64,000 bases of DNA from Psychrobacillus insolitus (lineage in GTDB: Bacteria > Bacillota > Bacilli > Bacillales_A > Planococcaceae). The stretch's first letter is position 1, and each line of letters opens with the position of its first letter. Positions 1 through 7,280 of this stretch are shown one piece after another. The position numbers were made by a program, and so were the translations under genes. The notes beneath the pieces were generated by a model that did not search any database, was not told the origin of the DNA, and was given only the letters and a program-made list of their open reading frames with translations. The stretch covers positions 186,001 through 250,000 of the forward strand of contig NZ_QKZI01000001.1 of the NCBI RefSeq assembly GCF_003254155.1. Reading direction: 5' to 3'.

Positions 1-102
1 TTTGGAATTTGCTAAAGCAGGCAGATTTTTTGAAAAGTAGGAAAGAGCCAAGAAAGTTAATGCTGCACTTTCTTGGCTCTTCTTCATTTTGATTCTTCTG
101 TT
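1..102. repeat. Direct repeat copy A, carrying a terminator-like stem
   Basis: About 102 bp that recur at 2676-2778 in the same orientation with roughly 10 mismatches by hand alignment. The shared block begins at TTTGG, includes GGCAGATTTTTTGAAAAG, a long stem-loop and TCTTCTTCAT. The pair brackets the sulfatase gene and the hairpin array. The window starts inside or at the edge of this copy, so its full left extent is unknown. Confidence 0.8.
43..91 (-). terminator. Terminator-like stem downstream of the sulfatase gene
   Basis: A 15-bp perfect stem (AAGAGCCAAGAAAGT at 43-57 against its complement at 67-81) with a 9-nt loop. T-rich flanks lie on both sides, so it may end transcription from the leftward sulfatase and from an unseen rightward gene before the window. 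The U-runs are interrupted, so efficiency is uncertain. Confidence 0.6.
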
Positions 103-124
103 GCATTCCATAAAAGAATTGTAG

Positions 125-1933
125 TCAATCGTCAGAATCCTGTCTAATTGTTTCTAACTTAGAGTCTGGAAATTCATCACTGGACGGAGTCAGCCTTTTT
201 TGCTTGCTTTGTTCCTCCAAGAGTTTGGTCATTATTGTTTGAATAATATTTGTTTCTATATTTACATTTGTAGGATCGGCTAAGTTTTCTACTTCATACG
301 GATCTAGTGTTACGTTGTATAATTCAAATTGATCGGGTACAGGTTCTGTTTTCGTCCTTATTTTTGAAACAGAAATGGATGTACTGATATCAACGGGAAA
401 CTGCACTTCTATCTCTGCTACTTGATCCTGGACATACGCGTCACTCCAAAACTTAGGGTTATCATAGTAACGTGAGAGTTTCCAAAGCTCATTTTCCTTA
501 TTCTTACCTGTTTGAAGATAGGCGATTACGGTTTCGATATGGTTAGGCTGGGAGACTGAATTGTATGGCTTACCAGCAAAGTTAATTTGATTAGAACCTC
601 TTGTTACATCATCATCCGTCATAAAGTAAACCGGTTCATTTGCCCGTAAAAAGTCAGTTTTTCCAAGTAGTAATCTACTAAGATCACGCCCTACAAGTGG
701 ACGTACTTCGCTATGATCTTTACGAAGCTCTTTTCGAATATTGTCTCCATCAATATGAGCGAGACCAAGCAAGGTAGGGAAAATATCTACATGACTTGTC
801 AACATATCCGTCATTTGGTGTTTTGGAAACAATAGTGGGTTGTGAATGATAAAAGGAACATGAATAGATTCCTCGTAAGCGTTATACCATTTTTGAAATA
901 ATCCTCCATGTGAACCTAATAGTTCCCCGTGATCGGAAGTAAAAATGATGATTGTATCTTCATAGAAATTAGAATTCTTTAACGCCTCATAAACTTTATG
1001 CATCTCACCATCTACTTGTTTTTGAAGGGAGTAGTAAAGTTGTCGATAAAAAAGGCTATCTCTTGTTGGCTGAAAAGTTTTGGGATATGTGTCACGATAA
1101 ATCGCTTGGGCGGTAGGCTTTGTTAGTAGCGATTCATTGGCTGTAGGAGCAGGTGGAATTACTGGTACGGATGAGTCTATTTCAAAATTATATAAAGGGG
1201 AGTGTTTCGTAAGTTCTCCATATAAAGCAATATCATGAGGGTTTAGGAATGAAGATACGATTAACCAAGGTTTGGCATCTTTTTGACAAGACTCTTCTTC
1301 AAGAGCATGGATTAAATTAACCACCTCTCTCGAATACACCTCATCACGACCTTTCGTTCCAATACCTGCGGAAGAAGCGGAATTATGTGGATCCGTACCA
1401 TGAGGTTCTGGGCCAACCCAACCGGAAAACCCAAAATTATCTAAACGGTTTGCATCAACATAGAGTTTTTCGATTTTAGGCTCTGGAACACCGGTAGTCG
1501 GATCATAACTTGGCATAGCATTATGTGTCCCGGGAAATAAAATATCCTGAACAGAAACATGCCATTTCCCTTTCCAATAGGTTTGGTAACCAGCAGTACG
1601 AAAATAATCCCCGATTGTCGGGACAGTATTTGGATCAAGCCAAAATATATCATGATCAAACAACTCCGAAGCCCCACCAACCGTTTTCGTTAAACCATGT
1701 AACGATGGATACTGCCCAGTATATAAAGTGGCTCGACTTGGAGAACAAGCAGTGCTACCAATATAATGATTGCGAAACTCCATCCCGTTCTGAAGCAATA
1801 ATTCCTGCGTTTTTAAATTTTCCTTACGCCACTTTTTTAGTTCCTCATTTTCATAAGCAGTAGGAAATCTTTCTTCATCCACAATAAATATGAGGAAATT
1901 TGGTCTTTTTTCATTCGAAACTTTCCTTTTCAC
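125..1933 (-). CDS. Sulfatase (alkaline phosphatase superfamily), Cys-type
   Basis: About 602 aa. The hydrolase core opens with NFLIFIVDEERFP, an N-terminal metal-site strand in which DE replaces the more usual DD. It contains CSPSRATLYTG, the full C-x-P-S-R-(4)-T-G sulfatase signature whose Cys is converted to formylglycine. GKWHV and TSDHGELLGSHG follow, as expected for the metal and substrate site. The substrate is not predictable; choline or aryl sulfate esters are possible. No signal peptide is visible, so it is probably cytoplasmic. I chose the GTG at 1933 because an AAGGAGAGG site precedes it; an in-frame ATG 40 codons upstream (2053) has no such support. A formylglycine-generating enzyme would have to lie outside the window. 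The gene stands alone between direct repeats and is not part of the conserved neighbourhood, which suggests acquisition. Confidence 0.88.
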   Translation of the reverse strand: MKRKVSNEKRPNFLIFIVDEERFPTAYENEELKKWRKENLKTQELLLQNGMEFRNHYIGSTACSPSRATLYTGQYPSLHGLTKTVGGASELFDHDIFWLDPNTVPTIGDYFRTAGYQTYWKGKWHVSVQDILFPGTHNAMPSYDPTTGVPEPKIEKLYVDANRLDNFGFSGWVGPEPHGTDPHNSASSAGIGTKGRDEVYSREVVNLIHALEEESCQKDAKPWLIVSSFLNPHDIALYGELTKHSPLYNFEIDSSVPVIPPAPTANESLLTKPTAQAIYRDTYPKTFQPTRDSLFYRQLYYSLQKQVDGEMHKVYEALKNSNFYEDTIIIFTSDHGELLGSHGGLFQKWYNAYEESIHVPFIIHNPLLFPKHQMTDMLTSHVDIFPTLLGLAHIDGDNIRKELRKDHSEVRPLVGRDLSRLLLGKTDFLRANEPVYFMTDDDVTRGSNQINFAGKPYNSVSQPNHIETVIAYLQTGKNKENELWKLSRYYDNPKFWSDAYVQDQVAEIEVQFPVDISTSISVSKIRTKTEPVPDQFELYNVTLDPYEVENLADPTNVNIETNIIQTIMTKLLEEQSKQKRLTPSSDEFPDSKLETIRQDSDD

Positions 1934-2295
1934 AAAACCCTCTCCTTTTTCAACCATATTCACTATATTATGATTGTAATCGAGGGGATGATTGTGCATA
2001 ATAGCCACTTCATGGAGCGCTTCTAACAAAATGGAACGGCGTATAAAAACCAACCCACCAAAGAATAGTCCCCAATTTCATAATTGAGCAAAAGTCATGT
2101 ACGACATATTTTTAGATAAGTGCAAACATATGAGAAAAGTCCCCATTTTCACTTATTTACGGTTAAGTCGTATATCGATTTTGCTATATTTTATAAATCG
2201 CGAAAAATAATTTAAGCAGAAATATTAAACATGTAGAAGAGGTGGATGATAATTTAATTTGATGGTTTACAAAACACTAAGTAAGTCGCAGGTAG

Positions 2296-2664
2296 TTGGT
2301 CGTTTTCTAAGAGAACCCCGGCCCCGCCCCTGTGTTAGACTCAAATATTTTTCCAATTTGTGGCTAACACCGGGGCGGGTCACGAAACAAAATCCGACCA
2401 AACCAACTAAGCTTTCTTGTTTTAGACTCAAATGTTCCTCAATTTGTGACTAAAACAAGAAAGCGCTCCTCGAAACATCACCCAAAAAAATTATCTAAGT
2501 AACACAAAAAAGCGAAGTAGGAGCGCGCCAAGGAGTTAGCCACAAATTGAAGGGGCATTTGTGTCGAACTCCTCGGCGCTGTATGTGCTTTTCTAGCGTG
2601 GTTTAGTAACCTTTCCCGGTGTCAGCCACAAATAAAGAACATTTGAGTCTGACACAGGGAAAGG
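2296..2664. repeat. Array of four long hairpins with a shared apical core
   Basis: Four imperfect palindromes: H1 2323-2379, H2 2411-2464, H3 2525-2579, H4 2610-2664. Each has a conserved loop-proximal half, TAG-x-CTCAAAT...ATTTGTG-x-CTA in H1/H2 and its reverse complement form (CACAAAT...ATTTGTG or ATTTGAG) in H3/H4. The outer stems are unrelated in sequence yet paired (CCCGCCCC/GGGGCGGG, GCTTTCTTGTTTTAG/complement, AGGAGTT/AACTCCT, CCTTTCCC/GGGAAAGG). H1 is enclosed by TTGGTCG/CGACCAA, and the feet of H2 and H3 pair with each other (GCGCTCCT 2463-2470 with AGGAGCGC 2519-2526). H1-H2 and H3-H4 therefore face each other. Confidence 0.85.
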
Positions 2665-2675
2665 CCGCGGTTTCG

Positions 2676-2778
2676 TTTGGGTTTTTCTAAAGCCGGCAGA
2701 TTTTTTGAAAAGAAGGAAAGAGCCAAGAAAGTTAATGCTACACTTTTTTGGCTCTTCTTCATCTCGATTCTCCTGTTA
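2676..2778. repeat. Direct repeat copy B
   Basis: Second copy of the block at 1-102, in the same orientation. In the stem, one arm position differs between copies but still pairs through a G-T wobble. It lies between the hairpin array and the prepilin genes. Confidence 0.8.
2718..2765 (-). terminator. Terminator-like stem downstream of the prepilin operon
   Basis: AAGAGCCAAGAAAGT (2718-2732) pairs with ACTTTTTTGGCTCTT (2742-2756); T-rich sequence flanks both sides. It sits about 80 bp past the stop of the leftward minor pilin gene and could end that operon. It is the copy B version of the stem at 43-91. Confidence 0.6.
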
Positions 2779-2842
2779 TTAGCGCGTGTCTGCTGCACTC
2801 GATAAATGAATTGTATATTTTATTCTAACACTTGGCACGAAA

Positions 2843-4624
2843 TTAATTATATTCTATTTTAGTTGTAATTTCTTCCTTAGATGGTAATGAACTATCCTTA
2901 ATCTCATAAGAATTTGAAGGAGTACCAGGTGTTGATGTAATGCCACAGACTGAATTAAATGTCTCCTCTTCATAGTATGAAATAAAACCATTTTCGTTTT
3001 TATTTGGAGAGCCGAGGAATATTATTTCACTTTTATTGCCTCCTGCACTATTTACGTTCACAAAACTTTTAATTGAATCGTAATCTCCATTTCTAATACA
3101 TAGTTTAGACCCGTTCGAAATCTCAAATTTGGCGTTGTTAGCTGCTGCTGTAAAGCTTATGCTATCAACAACTATAGTAGAGCTTTCCATACCTGCTTCG
3201 CTATTTTGAATAAAAAATTTAGCATTACCACCAACTTGCATGTTACTATTATTAAATTTTACTACCTTTTCAAAATTAGCAATACCACCCACCTTGACAT
3301 TACTGTCAATAATACCAGGTCCGGTATATCCGAATGTAGCGTTTTCTTTGACGCTAATGATACTTTCATTATATATACCATTGTTTATAATTGGAAAACT
3401 TGCTGAAGCATATATTTGAATCTGGCTGTTGTCAAAAAAATTAATTTGAGGGAAATTTGTAATACTCTTTTCAAGTGTTTTTTTGATTTCAATAGTACTG
3501 TGTTTGAAAGAATTTAAATTTTTGAATGTAGCACTGTCAGCTGATAATGTTAAATAATTAGCGTTTAAGTCATTATTGAATGTCGCCTTTTGAGGAGTAT
3601 AAATAAATAAACCATCATTTACTTTATCGATAGATTCATTAGTCCCATTAATAGCGTTTAAAATAATATCGCTTTCGCTTTGTATTAACATACCTCTTCC
3701 ATCCATATTAGGCATTGTAATTGTTCCACTAGCATATAAAGATAGGCGTTTGAATTGGTTATTTAAATTGTTAAAATTCAAATTTCCGTTAATATAAACT
3801 TTTGAATTTAGGGAATAAGATGGTCCATTACCTTCAAAATTTTTGCTTCCATCAGTATAAATGTTAGAATTTAATAAATTTCCTAGGTTGTTGAAACTAT
3901 TATCTCTACAAGTATTATTTTGTATATTACCATTACATGGTGGAATCGGCATATTGTTTTCATCTACTATGTTTGCAGAATTCACTTCTGGAAAGGTTGG
4001 AATGGTTACTAAAGGGCTAAAGGTAATACTATCTTCTGTTGGAGTTCCGGTTCCAGGTTCGTTTCCACTTCCACTTGTAAGTGTAGTAGCAACTAGATTC
4101 AAGCCAGCTGGAAGTGCGAAAGTTGCTGAAATTATTTTGGTTTTAAGTTTGTTTTCTCCGTCAACAGAACCTGTAACATATATTGTCCAGGATTCTCCAT
4201 TAGGGATTGAAGAATCGGTTTCATTTATATAATCAGTTATCTTAAAAGTGTTCGAATCAGAAACCTCAATGTTTGGACTGTTAGAATTACTCATTATGTT
4301 TCTAATTTCATCTTTTAATAACCCCATTTGTGTAACTTTAATATTGCTTATACTTGAATTGTTTAACTCATCAGCTGGAAGTCCTAAAATATTATCTTTT
4401 GCAATTTTTGAATGTTTTGCAATTAAATTAAGGGTCATCGTTTGATAATATTCAACTCCCATCTCTGCAATCGCTGTAGCTTCATAATTCTCATCCGTTT
4501 TTTCAACTTGTTTTTGTTGATTCATTGCACTTAAAGAAAATGAAGAAAAGAATATGATAATAATGAAAATAATTACTAGGGTTAGTAGGAGGGTGTAACC
4601 TTTTTCATTTTGAACTGATTTCAT
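2843..4624 (-). CDS. Very large minor pilin, PilX/GspK-like N terminus
   Basis: 593 aa, several times longer than ordinary pilins. The N terminus has a type III prepilin signal: NEKG, then YTLLLTLVII and a hydrophobic helix of about 20 residues. The residue at mature position 5 is Leu rather than Glu, as in PilX/GspK-class tip subunits. A helical neck follows (to about residue 170), then about 400 residues rich in N, S, G and short strands with repeated turns, which reads like a beta-helix or beta-solenoid. Two Cys pairs are seen (CNGNIQNNTC near 230 and Cys near 510 and 560). RBS AAAGGAGAT precedes the ATG. Last gene of a three-gene leftward prepilin operon. I infer a pilus-tip adhesin or initiation subunit; the C-terminal domain is not one I recognise. 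Confidence 0.75.
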   Translation of the reverse strand: MKSVQNEKGYTLLLTLVIIFIIIIFFSSFSLSAMNQQKQVEKTDENYEATAIAEMGVEYYQTMTLNLIAKHSKIAKDNILGLPADELNNSSISNIKVTQMGLLKDEIRNIMSNSNSPNIEVSDSNTFKITDYINETDSSIPNGESWTIYVTGSVDGENKLKTKIISATFALPAGLNLVATTLTSGSGNEPGTGTPTEDSITFSPLVTIPTFPEVNSANIVDENNMPIPPCNGNIQNNTCRDNSFNNLGNLLNSNIYTDGSKNFEGNGPSYSLNSKVYINGNLNFNNLNNQFKRLSLYASGTITMPNMDGRGMLIQSESDIILNAINGTNESIDKVNDGLFIYTPQKATFNNDLNANYLTLSADSATFKNLNSFKHSTIEIKKTLEKSITNFPQINFFDNSQIQIYASASFPIINNGIYNESIISVKENATFGYTGPGIIDSNVKVGGIANFEKVVKFNNSNMQVGGNAKFFIQNSEAGMESSTIVVDSISFTAAANNAKFEISNGSKLCIRNGDYDSIKSFVNVNSAGGNKSEIIFLGSPNKNENGFISYYEEETFNSVCGITSTPGTPSNSYEIKDSSLPSKEEITTKIEYN

Positions 4625-4640
4625 AATGAAGCATCTCCTT

Positions 4641-5066
4641 TCATTGGTTTTTTCCTGCTAGTTTACTGAAGGTTGTTTTTACATTGAATTTGATTGATGA
4701 ATTGGCACGAGATTCAAGCGTTAAATCGAATATAAACTCTTTATTAGGATTAATAGTTTTTGGGACTAATAAGTATTTAATATTTTCTTTGTCAAAATCT
4801 TCATGTTTATTGTCATCGTAATTTACAGTTAAAGTATCATTGATGTTTGTTATGCTAGTGATTGTATATTTTGTATGAATTTGCTGTATCGTATTCACAA
4901 TCAAGTTCGCCTCTTGTTGCAATTGATTTTGTGTAACGGCTCTATCGTTAAAATTCAACGCTTGAAAAAAGAGATTCCAAATAAGTACTGAGATCACTCC
5001 GAATAATGCAAGAGCAGCGAGCAATTCTACTAAGGTTATTCCCTTTTCGTTAAATTTTTTTGTCAT
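4641..5066 (-). CDS. Minor pilin, PilW/PulJ-like
   Basis: 141 aa with a clear prepilin leader: MTKKFNEKG, then ITLVELLAAL, with the conserved Glu at mature position 5 and a hydrophobic helix. The remaining roughly 110 residues (QQEANLIVNTIQQIH, then a small beta region) match the general layout of PilW/PulJ minor pilins. It would be processed by the prepilin peptidase at 14172 and placed in the priming complex at the pilus tip. RBS AAGAGGAG lies 7-8 nt before the ATG. It is separated from the large pilin by 16 bp and from the upstream prepilin by about 24 bp, so all three are likely co-transcribed. Confidence 0.82.
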   Translation of the reverse strand: MTKKFNEKGITLVELLAALALFGVISVLIWNLFFQALNFNDRAVTQNQLQQEANLIVNTIQQIHTKYTITSITNINDTLTVNYDDNKHEDFDKENIKYLLVPKTINPNKEFIFDLTLESRANSSIKFNVKTTFSKLAGKNQ

Positions 5067-5090
5067 AAGAAAACTCCTCTTTAGAAAAAA

Positions 5091-5528
5091 TCATTTCTCT
5101 AAATATCCGTGGGTAGTTGTTAATGTATTGTTACCATTCATTACTTCAATTTTCATCAGGTATAAAGATTGTGCAGTTCCTGTAACATTGGCGCTAGCAT
5201 TAGGGTAAATAGTCATTCTAACCTTGAAAGAATTATAATTGCCTTCGATTACTGTATTTGGTGAAGTACTAATTTTTTTTGCGTTTTCTATAGGTAAATC
5301 AGTTAATTTACTTATTTCTATTGCATCCCCATATGTTATTTTCTTCATTTTCACCAAAACTTCTTTCCCCACATTCGCTGCATCCAAATTATCGCCTGTA
5401 CGATTATTCATATTCGCCATTTGTGGGAAGATTGATAGAAACATGGAGAGTACTACGGTTAGCAACACGACAGACGCTAGTATTTCTATTAATGTAAACC
5501 CACTGTTATTCTTAAGATTATGGAACAT
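5091..5528 (-). CDS. Minor pilin, PilV/PulI-like
   Basis: 145 aa from the ATG at 5528, which has AAGGAGG eight bases upstream; an earlier in-frame ATG (5567) lacks a ribosome site. The leader MFHNLKNNSG is followed by FTLIEILASVVLLTVV, a textbook N-methylated pilin helix with Glu5. The rest is a small globular domain without cysteines. First gene of the leftward prepilin operon. By family it belongs to the tip/priming complex (PilV or PulI type), but exact class cannot be fixed from sequence. Confidence 0.82.
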   Translation of the reverse strand: MFHNLKNNSGFTLIEILASVVLLTVVLSMFLSIFPQMANMNNRTGDNLDAANVGKEVLVKMKKITYGDAIEISKLTDLPIENAKKISTSPNTVIEGNYNSFKVRMTIYPNASANVTGTAQSLYLMKIEVMNGNNTLTTTHGYLEK

Positions 5529-5885
5529 TAGGCAATCCTCCTTTTTAGGTGCGAAAATCGTCTTCATTTAGCATCTTCTTCTATTAAATGCACACATTTA
5601 TTAATCATGCGATGAGGAAACTAACAGTCTACTTGTGAGGTATATAGGGTACTATAAAAATATATTTGTAAAATCTTCTAATTTATACTTGTAATTGGTA
5701 CCTTAATCATATATAAATAAGTAGAAAGAATCAATTTAAATTTCAGTGCATTCAAATGTATAGATAGTAAATAGTAAAAAAGTTGTTTTTTTATAAAACA
5801 AGAGGTTCTTAATACCTATTAAATGATTAATAAATGTAAGTTATACTTAATAGATAAAGAGATTCATTATAAGGGAAGTGAACTA
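5529..5885. other. Divergent promoter region of the pilus locus
   Basis: 357 bp between the leftward prepilin operon and the rightward pilus genes. It is very AT-rich with many TATAAA/TATATA stretches and must hold promoters in both directions, but I cannot pick out a convincing -35/-10 pair. An in-frame ATG at 5823 extends the rightward gene but has no ribosome site. Confidence 0.4.
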
Positions 5886-7259
5886 GTGAAAATTATTTGG
5901 AAAACAGTTGTTTTAGTTATCTTAACATCTTTTCTTTTTTATATGTGGTCCGGTAATTTCGCTCCTTTGCAGCAACAAGTAAAAGCAGAAGGGGAAGTTT
6001 CTGGTTCTACTATTGGTGGACAAGAAGTGGAATCGCTTGAAAAGGATGAAATAATTTCTGTATTAAACGCAAAAATTACTGAGTGGAAGCAAAATCCAAT
6101 ATTATTAACTGGTAATAATACAGATATTTCGCTAAATCCAGAGTGGTTTACCTTTGATGTCGAAGCAACTGTTGAACAGTACGAAAATCAAATGGGTACA
6201 CCTTGGTATGCATTTTGGAAGTCTGCTCCAACTGTCCATATTCCTTTACAATTTACGACGAATCCAGAACTAATAACATTAATAGAAGACACCGCTCAAT
6301 TGGATACAGAAGAAACGATTGCGAATATAAACAATCAAGTTGGCATTCTATCAATGGAACCAATCGAAACAATTGCACTCGATTTATCCATGTTTCAAAC
6401 GGAACGTATCGCTTTTAGTTTAGAAAATATAGCGGTCAATTCAAATGGGTTAACGAATATTGTCTCTGCATTAAATGAACAAGTCATTGGAAGTGGAGAA
6501 GTTTTTTCTTTACTAGACGGTTTGAAGGAAATAAATGTAGATGCAAATAGAGAAAGTGTCGATTTTGTTGCTTCGGTTTTATATAGTGTATTACTCCAAA
6601 CAAATGTTGAAATAGTGGAACGACATTCGCAGGGAATCATGCCAAACTATCTTGAACCAGGTATAGAAGCGAAAATACGTAAAAACACGAATAAAGATCT
6701 AAAGTTTATCCATACAAATAGCGCTCCAATAGTCTTAAAAGTGCAACTTAAAGGAACAGATCTATTAGTAGAGATTTACTCAGTTCCACTAGACACAGAA
6801 GCGACTTACCGAGTGGCCGATAAAGTAGAGATTAAGCCTAAAACTATTTACCGTTATTCCGCTAAGTTAAAAGCTGGACAAGAAAAACTGGTAGAAGAAG
6901 GAAAAGCTGGTTTACGCGTTTCTGTTTACCGAACTATTTCGGAAAAGAAAGGCTCTTTTGAAAAAGAAGAGTTAATTAGTGCAGATTATTATCCGCCGAT
7001 CAACCGAGTTATTATGAAGTCATCTCTAGTGCCTGAAACACCGACTGTAGCAGATCCAGATTTAGAAATGGATCTGAATGGAGACGGGTTTCCAGATGTA
7101 GAGACCAAACCATCAACAGAAACGGATCCAAAAGCTAATGCCGATGGGACTAATAAAGATAAATCAACAGAAACAGAAATAGATGAAGAGACTGGATTAC
7201 CTATTGGCACTGAGTACGACAAAGGTGGAAAAGTAATCGATTCAATTACAAAGGAATAA
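5886..7259 (+). CDS. VanW-like and G5-domain membrane-anchored surface protein
   Basis: About 457 aa from GTG 5886, preceded by AAGGGAAGTG. The N terminus KIIWKTVVLVILTSFLFYMW is a signal anchor. The middle (about residues 190-310 of the product) resembles the VanW domain: GSGEVFSLLDGL, FVASVLYSVLLQTNVEIVER and MPNYLEPGIEAKI. A G5-like beta domain follows (EIKPKTIYRYSAKLKAGQ). Near the C terminus DLNGDGFPD fits a DxDxDGxxD calcium loop, then an acidic, Thr/Lys-rich tail. It is 21 bp before pilB and probably co-transcribed. VanW/G5 proteins act at the cell wall; I infer a wall-associated accessory to the pilus, but the function is unknown. Confidence 0.7.
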   Translation: MKIIWKTVVLVILTSFLFYMWSGNFAPLQQQVKAEGEVSGSTIGGQEVESLEKDEIISVLNAKITEWKQNPILLTGNNTDISLNPEWFTFDVEATVEQYENQMGTPWYAFWKSAPTVHIPLQFTTNPELITLIEDTAQLDTEETIANINNQVGILSMEPIETIALDLSMFQTERIAFSLENIAVNSNGLTNIVSALNEQVIGSGEVFSLLDGLKEINVDANRESVDFVASVLYSVLLQTNVEIVERHSQGIMPNYLEPGIEAKIRKNTNKDLKFIHTNSAPIVLKVQLKGTDLLVEIYSVPLDTEATYRVADKVEIKPKTIYRYSAKLKAGQEKLVEEGKAGLRVSVYRTISEKKGSFEKEELISADYYPPINRVIMKSSLVPETPTVADPDLEMDLNGDGFPDVETKPSTETDPKANADGTNKDKSTETEIDEETGLPIGTEYDKGGKVIDSITKE

Positions 7260-7280
7260 CAAAGAAAGGGGGCAACGCAG

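Larger units (their letters stand above)
1934..2842. other. 909-bp intergenic region with hairpin array
   Basis: No credible gene is visible. It holds the sulfatase promoter side (about 1934-2260, AT-rich, with a short direct repeat of AGTCCCCA near 2068 and 2139), the four-hairpin array (2296-2664), direct repeat copy B (2676-2778) and the terminator for the leftward prepilin genes. Confidence 0.6.

Noticed and set aside
2259-2453. 64-codon gene in the hairpin array
   Set aside because: The frame runs through two palindromes, has no ribosome site and its composition reflects the hairpins.
1-2778. Integrated element with attL/attR sites
   Set aside because: No integrase, transposase or tRNA gene is present and the repeats are long and imperfect, unlike att cores; described only as direct repeats.
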